Assembly (NCBI RefSeq): GCF_012910905.1
Contig: NZ_WTVN01000002.1
Location: forward strand, 124,001 to 188,000
Direction: 5' to 3'
DNA: 64,000 bases
DNA from: Aromatoleum toluvorans
Lineage (GTDB): Bacteria > Pseudomonadota > Gammaproteobacteria > Burkholderiales > Rhodocyclaceae
Position 1 is the stretch's first letter. Each line of letters begins with the position of its first letter. This document shows positions 1 through 8,468 of the stretch, piece after piece. The translations under genes were made by a program, and so were the position numbers. The notes below the pieces were generated by a model, which worked only from the letters and a program-made list of their open reading frames with translations, did not search any database and was not told the origin of the DNA.

Positions 1-6
1 TGACGA

Positions 7-12
7 CTCCTT
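7..12 (-). promoter_or_regulatory. Ribosome binding site of the next gene (probably atpE)
   Basis: Read on the minus strand, positions 12 to 7 give AAGGAG, a full Shine-Dalgarno core, close to the left edge and about 50 bases after the atpB stop. In ATP synthase operons atpB is followed by atpE (subunit c), so this is probably its ribosome binding site, with the start codon just outside the window. The site is seen; the gene identity is inferred from the conserved operon order. Confidence 0.6.
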
Positions 13-59
13 AGTTAGAGATTGAAGTTAAAAAGAAACCAGTTACTACTGCGAAACGG

Positions 60-890
60 TTAGTGGCTTTCGTGAGCCTGGCCGATGTACACCAGCGTCA
101 GCATCATGAAGATGAAGGCCTGCAGGGCGACGATCAGGATGTGGAACACAGCCCAGATCGAGCCGGCGATGATGTGGCCGACGAAGCCGAAGACGGTGGC
201 GGTGCCGCCGAGCAGCGCGATCAGCATGAAGATCAGTTCGCCGGCGTACATGTTGCCGAACAGTCGCATGCCGTGCGAAATGGTCTTGGCGAGGAACTCG
301 ATCATCTGCATCAGGAAGTTGATCGGGTACAGCAGCGGATGGCTGCCGAAGGGCGCGGTGAAGAGCTCGTGCACCCAGCCCGACATGCCCTTGATCTTGA
401 CGTTGTAGTAGAGGCAGAGCAGCAGCACGCCGATCGACATGCCGAGGGTGCCGTTCAGGTCGGCGGTCGGGACGACGCGCAGGTAGGCGTGCTCGTTGCC
501 GGAGACGGTGGCCCAGATGCGCGGCAGCAGATCGACCGGCAGGAAGTCCATCGAGTTCATGACGAAGATCCACAGGAACACGGTGAGGGCGACCGGCGCG
601 ACGAACTTGCGCGACTCGGCGCTATGCACGATGCCCTTGGCCTGGTCGGCGACCATCTCGACGAGGATCTCGACGGCGGCCTGGAAGCGCCCCGGCACGC
701 CCGCGGTGGCCTTGTTGGCGGCGCGGATCAGGAAGAACAGCGTGATGACGCCCAGCGCGATCGAGAAGAACAGGGTGTCGAGGTTGAGGATGCTCCAGTC
801 GATGACGGCCTTCTGGGCGTGCCCCGTGGAGTTGAAGTGGGTGAGGTGGTGGACGATGTACTCGCCTGCGGTGGGTGCTTCGGTAGCCAT
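60..890 (-). CDS. atpB: F0F1 ATP synthase subunit a
   Basis: Subunit a of the membrane F0 sector, which carries the proton half-channels against the c-ring. The protein is 276 residues with several long hydrophobic helices. The family region LAKTISHGMRLFGNMYAGEL, with the essential arginine, is present near residue 200, and a C-terminal hydrophobic segment ends in GQAHESH. The ATG at 890 (MATEAPTAGEY) is chosen over a longer open frame starting at 965 because the extension would run back through the end of atpI. It lies 2 bases after the atpI stop, so the two are co-transcribed. atpE should follow off the left edge. Confidence 0.96.
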   Translation of the reverse strand: MATEAPTAGEYIVHHLTHFNSTGHAQKAVIDWSILNLDTLFFSIALGVITLFFLIRAANKATAGVPGRFQAAVEILVEMVADQAKGIVHSAESRKFVAPVALTVFLWIFVMNSMDFLPVDLLPRIWATVSGNEHAYLRVVPTADLNGTLGMSIGVLLLCLYYNVKIKGMSGWVHELFTAPFGSHPLLYPINFLMQMIEFLAKTISHGMRLFGNMYAGELIFMLIALLGGTATVFGFVGHIIAGSIWAVFHILIVALQAFIFMMLTLVYIGQAHESH

Positions 891-892
891 AT

Positions 893-1234
893 TCAGGTCT
901 TCACCAAAAATGCAAACAAATTCGCCTTCAGTGCCAGGATCAGGCCGATGAAGAGACCGCCCCAATGGACGTCTTCATATTTCAGCCCGACCAGCACCAA
1001 CAATCCCACTATCGACGCGACCTTGAGGAACTCGCCGACGAAAAAAGCTGTCACATGGCCTGACCCGCCGCGCTTGGCGACGAGGTGCAGCCGCAGCGCG
1101 AACAGGGCGCTGGGGAGCACGCAGGAGAGACCTCCGAGCACTGCGGAGATCGCCCCGGCCGGGCCGAAAAAAACGGCCGCAATGGCCGTTGCCACGATCG
1201 TTGCGCCCAACTGCAGTAAAACCATCTTCAGCAT
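893..1234 (-). CDS. atpI: ATP synthase subunit I
   Basis: Small membrane protein of 113 residues encoded first in the atp operon. It has four hydrophobic segments (roughly residues 5-25, 30-48, 65-85 and 90-110), as expected for AtpI, which is thought to help c-ring assembly and is not part of the final enzyme. Placement directly before atpB and after parB is the conserved order in many proteobacteria. It starts about 56 bases downstream of a good sigma70-type promoter. Identity rests on size, topology and position, since the family is poorly conserved in sequence. Confidence 0.88.
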   Translation of the reverse strand: MLKMVLLQLGATIVATAIAAVFFGPAGAISAVLGGLSCVLPSALFALRLHLVAKRGGSGHVTAFFVGEFLKVASIVGLLVLVGLKYEDVHWGGLFIGLILALKANLFAFLVKT

Positions 1235-1289
1235 GGATCTGCCGCCGCGCCGCGCCTGTCAGGCGCCGACCGCCGTAAAAATTCCGCGA

Positions 1290-1318
1290 ATACTAGGGGT
1301 TAACCGTAACAAAGTCAA
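1290..1318 (-). promoter_or_regulatory. sigma70-type promoter of the atp operon
   Basis: On the minus strand TTGACT (1318-1313) and TAGTAT (1295-1290) are separated by exactly 17 bases. That is five of six matches to the -35 and four of six to the -10 consensus. It points into atpI, leaving a leader of about 50 bases. It lies in the 199-base gap between the parB stop and atpI, so the atp genes can be transcribed separately from the mnmG-parB genes. Confidence 0.75.
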
Positions 1319-1360
1319 ATATGTATGGCGGTGCAACATGGTGTGCGCGCCAAGTCATGC

Positions 1361-1389
1361 ATCTTATACAAGATACGCAGAACTGCGTA
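1361..1389. promoter_or_regulatory. Two adjoining palindromes upstream of the atp promoter
   Basis: Positions 1361-1374 read ATCTT-ATAC-AAGAT, a 5-bp inverted repeat with a 4-base centre. It is followed by TACGCAG-AA-CTGCGTA at 1374-1389, a 7-bp inverted repeat with a 2-base centre. Both are about 45-70 bases upstream of the -35 element of the atp promoter and just after the parB stop. They could be operator sites, or in part a weak terminator for parB. The first resembles operators bound by GntR-type regulators, but the regulator is not identifiable here. Confidence 0.45.
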
Positions 1390-1433
1390 GTGCATTTCAC
1401 TCCGGCGGACGGGCCGCGGGCGTTTCGCCGGGG

Positions 1434-2294
1434 TCAGTCGAGGGGGCCGCGCAGGCGCGCGAGGAGGCCGTCGAGCTGGTCGAGGCTGCCGAAGTGCAGG
1501 GTGATTTCCCCCGCGCCCTTGCGGTTGGCCTTGATGCGGACCGTCGCGCCCATGACGTCGGCGATTTCTTCCTCGAGGCGCTGGAGGTCGCGGTCGGGGG
1601 CCTGCGCGGCCTTTTTCGGGCGGGGATTGACGGTCTGCTGGACGAGGCGCTCGGTGTCGCGCACCGACAGTCCGCGCGCGGCGACCTGGTTGGCGAGCTG
1701 GATCTGGTTGGCGCCGTCGAGCGGCAGGATGGCGCGCGCATGGCCCATGTCGATGTCGCCGGCCATCAGCAGCTCCTGCACCGGGCGCGCGAGATTGAGG
1801 AGGCGCAGGAGGTTGGAGGCGGCCGGGCGCGAGCGGCCGACCGCATCGGCGGCCTGCTGGTGGGTCATGCCGAATTCGTCGATGAGGCGCTGGATGCCGC
1901 TCGCTTCCTCGAGGGGGTTGAGGTCTTCGCGCTGGATGTTCTCGATCAGCGACATCGCGAGCGCGGCTTCGTCGGGGATCTCGCGCACGAGGCAGGGCAC
2001 TTCGCCGAGTTCGGCGATCTGCGCGGCGCGCCAGCGGCGCTCGCCGGCGATGATCTCGTAGCCGCTGCCGTCGACGGGACGGACGAGGATGGGCTGCATG
2101 ATGCCCTGGGCCTTGATCGAGGCGGCGAGTTCCTCGAGCGAGCCGGGGTCCATGCGCGTGCGCGGCTGGTACTTGCCGGGGCGCAGCGTGGACACCGCGA
2201 GGGTCTGCAGTTCGCCGGCGGCTTCGTCGTCGTGGTTCGCCGCGAGCAGGGCGTCGAGGCCGCGGCCGAGGCCTTTGAGTTTGGGTCGGGACAT
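1434..2294 (-). CDS. parB: Chromosome partitioning protein ParB
   Basis: DNA-binding CTPase that loads on parS sites and spreads to organise the origin region. The protein has 286 residues, the usual chromosomal ParB length. The N-terminal CTP-binding ParB/Sulfiredoxin domain has the box GERRWRAAQ at about residues 84-92 and ENIQREDLNPLEEA near 118. A central helix-turn-helix (MTHQQAADAVGRSRPAASNL) binds parS, and a C-terminal dimerisation region ends in LARLRGPLD. It follows parA by 25 bases on the same strand. Presence here suggests the segment is origin-proximal. Confidence 0.96.
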   Translation of the reverse strand: MSRPKLKGLGRGLDALLAANHDDEAAGELQTLAVSTLRPGKYQPRTRMDPGSLEELAASIKAQGIMQPILVRPVDGSGYEIIAGERRWRAAQIAELGEVPCLVREIPDEAALAMSLIENIQREDLNPLEEASGIQRLIDEFGMTHQQAADAVGRSRPAASNLLRLLNLARPVQELLMAGDIDMGHARAILPLDGANQIQLANQVAARGLSVRDTERLVQQTVNPRPKKAAQAPDRDLQRLEEEIADVMGATVRIKANRKGAGEITLHFGSLDQLDGLLARLRGPLD

Positions 2295-2319
2295 GGGCTT
2301 TGCCTGAATTCGGGTCGGG

Positions 2320-3090
2320 TTACAGCGTCTTCACGCGTTCGATCATTTCCTGCGCGAAGGCCATGTAGGCTTGCGCACCCTTGGCGGCGCGGTCGAAGAC
2401 GACGCCGGGCATGCCGTGGCTGGGCGCCTCGGCCAGCCGCACGTTGCGCGGCACGATGGCGTCGAACACCTTGTCGCCGAAGTGGCTCTCGAGCTGCGCG
2501 GAGACTTGCTGCTGCAGCGTCATGCGCGGATCGAACATGACGCGCAGGAGGCCGATGATCTTGAGCTCGCGGTTGAGGTTGGCGTGCACCTTCTTGATGG
2601 TGTTCACGAGGTCGGACAGGCCTTCGAGCGCGTAGTACTCGCACTGCATCGGGATGATGACGCCGTGGGCGGCACACAGGCCGTTCAGCGTGAGCATCGA
2701 CAGCGAGGGCGGACAGTCGACGAGGACGAAGTCGTAGTCGGCGTCGAACTGCCGGAAGGCGTCGCGCAGGCGGTTTTCGCGCCGTTCGAGATCGACGAGT
2801 TCGACTTCGGCGCCGGCGAGGTCGCGGTTCGCCGGGAGCACGTCGTAGCCGCCACTGGGCGAGGTCGCACGCGCCTCGTCGAGCGTCGCGAGGCCGACGA
2901 GGACGTGATACACGGAATGCTGCAGCGCGCGCTTGTCGATGCCGCTGCCCATCGTCGCGTTGCCCTGCGGGTCGAGGTCGACGAGCAGCGTGCGCTGACC
3001 GGCGAGTTGCAGCGCGGCGGCGAGATTGACGCAGGTGGTGGTCTTGCCGACTCCGCCTTTCTGGTTGGCGACGCAGAAGATTCGGGCCAT
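2320..3090 (-). CDS. parA: Chromosome partitioning ATPase ParA (Soj)
   Basis: Deviant Walker ATPase of 256 residues that forms DNA-bound gradients and moves ParB-parS complexes. The P-loop KGGVGKTT is at residues 11-18 with the signature lysine, and the switch region VLVDCPPSLSML is near 120. The ATG directly abuts the TGA of rsmG with no spacing, so translation is probably coupled. It forms the partition module with parB. Confidence 0.96.
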   Translation of the reverse strand: MARIFCVANQKGGVGKTTTCVNLAAALQLAGQRTLLVDLDPQGNATMGSGIDKRALQHSVYHVLVGLATLDEARATSPSGGYDVLPANRDLAGAEVELVDLERRENRLRDAFRQFDADYDFVLVDCPPSLSMLTLNGLCAAHGVIIPMQCEYYALEGLSDLVNTIKKVHANLNRELKIIGLLRVMFDPRMTLQQQVSAQLESHFGDKVFDAIVPRNVRLAEAPSHGMPGVVFDRAAKGAQAYMAFAQEMIERVKTL

Positions 3091-3726
3091 TCAGCTCTTT
3101 TCCACGATGATCAGGTGTCGTTCGGCGCCCAGTCCGGGCACCGTCAGCGGCACGGCCTCGACGACGCGGAAGTTGGCCGGCAGGCGTGCGATTTCGTCAT
3201 CAGGATACACGCCCTTCATGGCAAGGAAACGACCGCCGGGGCGCAGCAGGTGCTGCGTGAGGCCGACGAAATCGGCGAGTTCGGAGAAGGCGCGCGAGAT
3301 GACGGCGTCGAAGGGCCGGTCGGGGCGGACGTTTTCGACCCGCTCGTTGAGCACGGTGAGGGTCGCGAGCCCGAGCTCGATTTTCGCCTGCTGCTGGAAG
3401 CTCGCCTTCTTGTTGACGGTCTCGATCGAGCTGATCGCGAGCACCGGTTCGCGCCCCTGCGTCGCGATCGCGAGCGGGATGCACGGCAGGCCGCCGCCCG
3501 AGCCGACGTCGGCGAGGCGTTCGATGTCCCCGAGGTGCGGCAGCACGGCGAGCGAATCGAGCAGGTGGTGCGTGAGCATCTGGCCGGCGTCGCGAATCGA
3601 GGTCAGGTTGTAGACCTTGTTCCACTTCGCGAGCAGCGCGGCGAAGGCGAGGAGCTTCCCCTGCGCGTCGGCGGGCAGTTCGAGCCCCAGTTCGGCGAGG
3701 CCGCGTTCGAGCGTCACGGCACTCAT
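3091..3726 (-). CDS. rsmG: 16S rRNA (guanine527-N7)-methyltransferase RsmG
   Basis: S-adenosylmethionine-dependent methyltransferase (GidB) that modifies G527 of 16S rRNA. It has 211 residues, close to the E. coli length. The SAM-binding motif is seen as [17 protein letters not shown], followed by the GidB block [16 protein letters not shown]. The ATG at 3726 overlaps the mnmG stop as ATGA and is preferred over a longer open frame to 4206 that would run inside mnmG. Gene order mnmG-rsmG-parA-parB is the classical one. Confidence 0.95.
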   Translation of the reverse strand: MSAVTLERGLAELGLELPADAQGKLLAFAALLAKWNKVYNLTSIRDAGQMLTHHLLDSLAVLPHLGDIERLADVGSGGGLPCIPLAIATQGREPVLAISSIETVNKKASFQQQAKIELGLATLTVLNERVENVRPDRPFDAVISRAFSELADFVGLTQHLLRPGGRFLAMKGVYPDDEIARLPANFRVVEAVPLTVPGLGAERHLIIVEKS

Positions 3727-5654
3727 GCGGACTTTGCCTGCGCGCCGTCGTGGTCGGCCGCGCCGCGGGCGCGCGCGGCGAGTTCGCGGCGCTTGAGCCA
3801 CACGAGGAGCAGCGAGATCGCGGCCGGCGTGACGCCCTGGATGCGGCCGGCCTGGCCGATGGTCTCGGGCTTGTGCAGGTTGAGCTTCTGCTGCACTTCC
3901 TTGGAGAGGCCGCGCACCTCGGCGTAGTCGAGGTCGGCGGGCAGACGCGTGGATTCGGCCTGCAGCTGCTTCGCGACTTCGTCCTGCTGGCGATCGATGT
4001 AGCCCTGGTACTTCGCGGCGATCTCGAGCTGCTCGATGACCTGCGGGTCGGTTTCGGGATCCTCCGGCGCACCCGGCAGCGTCATGAGGTCTTCGTAGCG
4101 CGTGTTCGGGCGGCGCAGCAGTTCGAAGAAACGGTACTCGCGCTCGAGCGCCTTGCCGACGACGCGCTCGGCGTCCGCGGCGGGGACACGGTCGGGCACC
4201 GCCCAAGTGGCTTTCAGGCGTGCGGTTTCGCGCTCGATCGCTTCACGTTTGCGGCAGAAGGCCTCCCAACGGATGTCATCGACGAGACCCAGTTCGCGCC
4301 CCTTCTCGGTGAGGCGCAGGTCGGCGTTGTCTTCGCGCAGGCTCAAACGGTATTCGGCGCGCGACGTGAACATGCGGTAGGGCTCGGCGACGCCGCGCGT
4401 GATGAGGTCGTCGACGAGCACGCCGAGGTAGGCCTCGTCGCGGCGCGGGCACCAGGCTTCGCGCCCCTGCACCTGCAGCGCGGCGTTGGCGCCGGCGAGC
4501 AGGCCCTGCGCCGCGGCTTCCTCGTAGCCGGTGGTGCCGTTGATCTGGCCGGCGAAGAAGAGGCCGTGGAAAGTCTTGGTCTCCAGGCTGCTCTTGAGGT
4601 TGCGCGGGTCGAAGTAGTCGTATTCGATCGCGTAGCCGGGGCGCAGGATATGGGCGTTCTCGAGGCCGCGGATCGAGCGCACGACGGCGAGCTGGACGTC
4701 GAAGGGGAGCGACGTGGAGATGCCGTTGGGGTAGATCTCGTGCGTCGTGAGCCCTTCGGGCTCGAGGAAGATGTTGTGGCTGTCCTTGTCGGCGAAGCGG
4801 TGGATCTTGTCCTCGATCGACGGACAGTAGCGCGGGCCGACGCCTTCGATGACGCCGGAGTACATCGGCGAGCGGTCGAGGTTGGCGCGGATGATGTCGT
4901 GGGTGCGCGCGTTGGTGTGCGTGATCCAGCACGGCAGCTGCGCCGGGTGCTGCGCGGCGGAGCCGAGGAAGCTGAACACCGGCACGGGGTCGTCGCCGGG
5001 CTGTTCCTGCATCACGGAGAAGTCGATCGTGCGCGCGTCGAGGCGCGGCGGGGTGCCGGTCTTGAGGCGTCCCTGCGGCAGCTGGAGCTCCTTGAGGCGC
5101 TGGCCGAGCGAGATCGCCGGCGGGTCGCCGGCACGGCCCGCGGAGTAGTGCTCGAGGCCGACGTGGATCAGACCGTTGAGGAAGGTGCCGGCGGTGAGGA
5201 CGACGGCGGGGGCTTCGAAGACGAGGCCGATCTGCGTGACGACGCCGGTGACGCGGTCGCCGGCGACGGTGATGTCGTCCACCGCCTGCTGGAACAGCCA
5301 CAGGTTGGGCTGGTTTTCGAGGCGGCGGCGGATCGCGGCCTTGTACAGCACGCGATCGGCCTGGGCGCGGGTGGCGCGCACCGCGGGGCCTTTCGACGCG
5401 TTGAGGATGCGGAACTGGATGCCGCCTTCGTCGGTGGCGGCGGCCATCGCACCGCCCAGCGCGTCGACTTCCTTGACCAGGTGGCCCTTGCCGATGCCGC
5501 CGATCGACGGGTTGCAGCTCATCTGGCCGAGGGTCTCGATGTTGTGCGTGAGGAGCAGCGTTTTCGCGCCCATGCGCGCGGACGCGAGCGCGGCCTCGGT
5601 GCCGGCATGGCCGCCACCGACAACGATGACATCGAAACGGGAGGGATAGAGCAT
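3723..5654 (-). CDS. mnmG: tRNA uridine-5-carboxymethylaminomethyl modification enzyme MnmG
   Basis: FAD protein (GidA) that works with MnmE to modify wobble uridine 34 of several tRNAs. It has 643 residues, full length for the family. The dinucleotide fold [17 protein letters not shown] is at residues 13-29 and the conserved block [19 protein letters not shown] follows at about 44-62. A C-terminal helical domain with YxGYIxRQ-type motifs binds MnmE and tRNA. The start is the ATG at 5654. In many bacteria this gene borders oriC or lies in the par region. Confidence 0.97.
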   Translation of the reverse strand: MLYPSRFDVIVVGGGHAGTEAALASARMGAKTLLLTHNIETLGQMSCNPSIGGIGKGHLVKEVDALGGAMAAATDEGGIQFRILNASKGPAVRATRAQADRVLYKAAIRRRLENQPNLWLFQQAVDDITVAGDRVTGVVTQIGLVFEAPAVVLTAGTFLNGLIHVGLEHYSAGRAGDPPAISLGQRLKELQLPQGRLKTGTPPRLDARTIDFSVMQEQPGDDPVPVFSFLGSAAQHPAQLPCWITHTNARTHDIIRANLDRSPMYSGVIEGVGPRYCPSIEDKIHRFADKDSHNIFLEPEGLTTHEIYPNGISTSLPFDVQLAVVRSIRGLENAHILRPGYAIEYDYFDPRNLKSSLETKTFHGLFFAGQINGTTGYEEAAAQGLLAGANAALQVQGREAWCPRRDEAYLGVLVDDLITRGVAEPYRMFTSRAEYRLSLREDNADLRLTEKGRELGLVDDIRWEAFCRKREAIERETARLKATWAVPDRVPAADAERVVGKALEREYRFFELLRRPNTRYEDLMTLPGAPEDPETDPQVIEQLEIAAKYQGYIDRQQDEVAKQLQAESTRLPADLDYAEVRGLSKEVQQKLNLHKPETIGQAGRIQGVTPAAISLLLVWLKRRELAARARGAADHDGAQAKSA

Positions 5655-5908
5655 GGCGCACCCCGGCGCAGGTGAAGCGGGAAGGCCGGGGATTTTACGC
5701 TGTTGCAGTGCGAAAGCCTAGGTTTGCCGCCCCTGTTTCACGGAAAATCGGTTGCCAAACAGTTACTTGCCTGTATTTAGGGCCGCCGGACGGGGAGCGG
5801 TGTGCCCGGGCGGGGACGACTATACTGACGAAGGCATGGCCAGCAGCGGCATCGGACACGTCAACGGGCGCGGCGGCCAACATCCCGAGCACATGAAGGG
5901 AGTTACAA
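5655..5908. other. Divergent intergenic region between mnmG and the EthD-like gene
   Basis: These 254 bases hold no gene. For the rightward gene there is TTGCCA (5752-5757) with TATTTA 16 bases on, and an isolated TATACT at 5821-5826. For mnmG there is only a -10-like TAAAAT about 45 bases before its start. TGTTTCACG at 5734-5742 matches one half of the parS palindrome, but the second half is degraded. Confidence 0.4.
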
Positions 5909-6277
5909 ATGATCAAAGTGAGCGTGCTGTACCCCTATGCCGACGCCTTCCGCTTCGACTTCGACTATTACTGCACCGAGCACATGCCGATGGTGAAGGA
6001 GAGGCTCGGCGACGCATGCCAGGGGATTGCCGTCGATCGCGGCATCGCGGGCGATGCGCCAGGGTCGTCGCCGAGCTTCGTCGCGATGGCGCACCTGTAC
6101 TTCCACACCATCGACGCCTTCCACGCCGCGTTCGGCCCGCACACGGCGGAGATCATGGACGACATACCGAATTACACGGATATCGCACCGATCATCCAGA
6201 TCAGCGAGGTGCTGATCAACGCGCGGCGCAGCGAGACCGGGCCGTTCCACCTGCACCTGTCCGAGAGCACCAACTGA
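5909..6277 (+). CDS. EthD family protein (dimeric alpha-beta barrel)
   Basis: Protein of 122 residues with the EthD signature FDFDYYCTEHMPMVKERLG at about residues 12-30, where the HxP motif sits in a small ferredoxin-like fold. Family members are named for a gene linked to ethyl tert-butyl ether degradation, but most have no known reaction, so no substrate can be assigned. The ATG follows a clear AAGGGAG ribosome binding site 6 bases upstream. It stands alone between the divergent mnmG and the convergent KTSC gene. A stress- or catabolism-related role would be a guess. Confidence 0.85.
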   Translation: MIKVSVLYPYADAFRFDFDYYCTEHMPMVKERLGDACQGIAVDRGIAGDAPGSSPSFVAMAHLYFHTIDAFHAAFGPHTAEIMDDIPNYTDIAPIIQISEVLINARRSETGPFHLHLSESTN

Positions 6278-6289
6278 TCGGTCGGGGCA

Positions 6290-6508
6290 TCATTTCACGC
6301 GCCGTGACGTAAATTCGTCCTCGATGTTGTCGCGGTAGTAGCTCGCCGGCGCACTGCTGGCGAGGAAGCGGCGTGCGATCTCGTCGCCGACGCCGCTGTG
6401 CTGCACGATGCTGCCGTTGTCGAATTCGACTTCGAGGATGCGGCTGCCGCGGTCGTAGCCGGCGGAGCGGATGCCGCCGCGGCGGATGGGTTTGCGTTCG
6501 ATGTTCAT
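6290..6508 (-). CDS. KTSC domain protein
   Basis: Small protein of 72 residues matching the KTSC domain, named after lysyl-tRNA synthetase C-terminal-like stand-alone proteins. The typical pattern is seen: SAGYDRGSRILEVEFDNGSI, then a HSGV turn replacing the usual YxGVP, then an FLASSAPASYYRDNI segment. The start at 6508 is supported by AAGGAG 7 bases upstream; an open frame to 6697 has no such site. Function of free-standing KTSC proteins is not established; RNA binding has been proposed. It is convergent with the EthD-like gene, 12 bases away. Confidence 0.85.
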   Translation of the reverse strand: MNIERKPIRRGGIRSAGYDRGSRILEVEFDNGSIVQHSGVGDEIARRFLASSAPASYYRDNIEDEFTSRRVK

Positions 6509-6653
6509 CGGCACTCCTTGCACGGGCCCTGCGGTCCGTTCATTCGACTGCAAGAGCGCCCGGGAGTAAAGCCTGCCGCCGGCGGCGATTGCCAACCACC
6601 ACCGCGTTATGGATACTCCGGGGCTTTTCGCAGCCGAAATCAGCGAGTACACC

Positions 6654-6995
6654 ATGTCGAACATCCCGCCCTGCCCCCAATGCACCCTCGAGAACACCTA
6701 CCCCGACGGTGCGAACTACGTGTGCGCCGACTGTGGCTACGAATGGCCGATGGCCGAAGCCGCGCCCGCTGACGACGAGGGCGAGGCGGTCGTCAAGGAT
6801 GCCAACGGCAATGTGCTGCAGAACGGCGACTCGGTGGTGCTGATCAAGGACCTGAAGGTGAAGGGCTCGTCGATCACGCTGAAGGTCGGCACCAAGGTGA
6901 AGAGCATCCGCCTCGTCGGTGGCGACCACGAGGTCGACTGCAAGATGGACGCCGGCAACTTCATGCTGAAGGCCTGCTACCTGAAGAAGGTGTGA
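6654..6995 (+). CDS. yjdM: Zinc ribbon protein of the YjdM (PhnA) family
   Basis: Protein of 113 residues. The N-terminal zinc ribbon has the cysteine pairs CPQC and CADC (about residues 7-10 and 23-26), followed by the conserved domain LQNGDSVVLIKDLKVKG and a C-terminal FMLKACYLKKV. This is the family often called PhnA, but it is not the phosphonoacetate hydrolase; the E. coli member YjdM lies by the phn operon and has no firm function. The ATG at 6654 aligns with the usual family start MSNxPxCPxC, so an upstream start at 6609 is unlikely. Confidence 0.9.
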   Translation: MSNIPPCPQCTLENTYPDGANYVCADCGYEWPMAEAAPADDEGEAVVKDANGNVLQNGDSVVLIKDLKVKGSSITLKVGTKVKSIRLVGGDHEVDCKMDAGNFMLKACYLKKV

Positions 6996-6999
6996 ACAC

Positions 7000-7021
7000 C
7001 GGGGGCGGCGCCTCGCCCCCG
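7000..7021. terminator. Hairpin between convergent yjdM and gltL
   Basis: CGGGGGCG at 7000-7007 pairs perfectly with CGCCCCCG at 7014-7021 across a 6-base loop. It lies 4 bases after the yjdM stop and 5 bases from the gltL stop. There is no T-run on either side, so it is a candidate bidirectional terminator or mRNA end-stabilising stem and not a classical intrinsic terminator. Confidence 0.5.
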
Positions 7022-7026
7022 ATGCC

Positions 7027-7755
7027 TTAGTGGTTGAGGATCTTCGCGAGGAAGGTCTGCGCGCGCTCGGAACGCGGCTGGCCGAAGAACTCTTCCTTCG
7101 CGGCGTCCTCGACGATCGCGCCGCGGTCCATGAAGATCACGCGGTTCGCGACCTTGCGCGCGAAGCCCATCTCGTGCGTGACGCACATCATCGTCATGCC
7201 CTCCTGGGCGAGCTGCACCATGACGTCGAGGACCTCGTTGATCATCTCGGGGTCGAGCGCCGAGGTCGGCTCGTCGAACAGCATGCAGATCGGGTCCATC
7301 GCGAGCGCGCGCGCGATCGCGACGCGCTGCTGCTGACCGCCCGACAGCTGGCCCGGGAACTTCGCCGCGTGCGCCTTGAGGCCGACGCGGTCGAGCAGCT
7401 TGAGGCCGCGTTCGACGGCCTCGTCCCGGCTGCGGCCGAGCACCTTGACCTGGGCGATCGCGAGGTTGTCGGTGATCGTCATGTGGGGGAAGAGCTCGAA
7501 GTGCTGGAACACCATGCCGACGCGCGAGCGCAGTTTGGGCAGGTTGGTCTTCGGGTCCTCGACCGCGATGCCGTCGACGACGACGCTGCCCTTCTGGAAG
7601 GGCTCGAGGGCGTTCACGCACTTGATCAGTGTCGACTTGCCCGAGCCCGACGGCCCGCACACGACGACGACCTCGCCCTTGTCGACCCGGGTCGTGCAGT
7701 CGGTGAGCACTTGGAAGCTGCCGTACCACTTCGAAACGTTCTGGATCTCGATCAT
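7027..7755 (-). CDS. gltL: Glutamate/aspartate ABC transporter, ATP-binding protein
   Basis: ATPase of 242 residues for polar amino acid import. Walker A GPSGSGKST is at about residues 34-42, the ABC signature LSGGQQQRVAIARAL near 137, and Walker B MLFDEPTSALDPE near 158. It is the last gene of gltI-gltJ-gltK-gltL, 19 bases after gltK. Assignment to glutamate/aspartate follows from the neighbouring binding protein, which closely matches GltI. Confidence 0.94.
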   Translation of the reverse strand: MIEIQNVSKWYGSFQVLTDCTTRVDKGEVVVVCGPSGSGKSTLIKCVNALEPFQKGSVVVDGIAVEDPKTNLPKLRSRVGMVFQHFELFPHMTITDNLAIAQVKVLGRSRDEAVERGLKLLDRVGLKAHAAKFPGQLSGGQQQRVAIARALAMDPICMLFDEPTSALDPEMINEVLDVMVQLAQEGMTMMCVTHEMGFARKVANRVIFMDRGAIVEDAAKEEFFGQPRSERAQTFLAKILNH

Positions 7756-7774
7756 CGTTGTGGACTCCCGATGC

Positions 7775-8455
7775 TTAACGGATGATGGCGATACGGGTTT
7801 GCAGTCGCTTCACCAGACGCGACAGCAGGAAGCAGATGATGAAATAGACGACCGCGACGGTCGTGTACATCTCGACCGGGCGCAGGTCGCGCTGGGTGAT
7901 CTTGTCGGCGGCGCCGAAGAAGTCGGTCGCGCCGATCGCGTACACCAGCGAGATGTCCTGGAACAGGATGATGGTCTGCGTGAGCAGCACCGGCAGCATG
8001 TTGCGGAAGGCCTGCGGCAGCACGACGTGGCGCATCGTCTGGCCGTAGGTGAAGCCGAGCGCGTAGCCGGCGGCGATCTGCCCCTTGGGGATCGACTGGA
8101 TGCCCGAGCGCATGATCTCGGAGTAGTACGCGGCCTCGAAGATGGTGAAGGTGAAGTAGGCGGAATTGGCGGCGCCGATCGGCGTCGGCTTGCCGGTGAT
8201 CATCTGCAGCACGAGCGGGAGGATGAGGTAGAACGCGAGGATCACCTGCACCAGCGGCACGCTGCGGAAGACGTTCACATAGCCGATGGCAAACCAGCGC
8301 AGCGGCGTGATCGAACCCAGGCGCATCAGCGCGAGCAGCGTGCCGATGAGGATGCCACCGACCATCGCGGTGACGGTCACCTGCAGCGTGTAGCGCAGGC
8401 CTTCGGCAAGGAAGGCCCAGTTCGCGGCGATGACGGAAAAGTCGAAGTCGCTCAT
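7775..8455 (-). CDS. gltK: Glutamate/aspartate ABC transporter, permease GltK
   Basis: Inner-membrane permease of 226 residues of the HisM/HisQ family with five predicted helices. The EAA-type loop that contacts the ATPase is visible as EIMRSGIQSIPKGQIAAGYA followed by LGFTYGQTMRHVVLPQA. It pairs with GltJ to form the channel. It begins 13 bases after gltJ and ends 19 bases before gltL. Confidence 0.93.
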   Translation of the reverse strand: MSDFDFSVIAANWAFLAEGLRYTLQVTVTAMVGGILIGTLLALMRLGSITPLRWFAIGYVNVFRSVPLVQVILAFYLILPLVLQMITGKPTPIGAANSAYFTFTIFEAAYYSEIMRSGIQSIPKGQIAAGYALGFTYGQTMRHVVLPQAFRNMLPVLLTQTIILFQDISLVYAIGATDFFGAADKITQRDLRPVEMYTTVAVVYFIICFLLSRLVKRLQTRIAIIR

Positions 8456-8468
8456 GGTGCCGCCCTCC

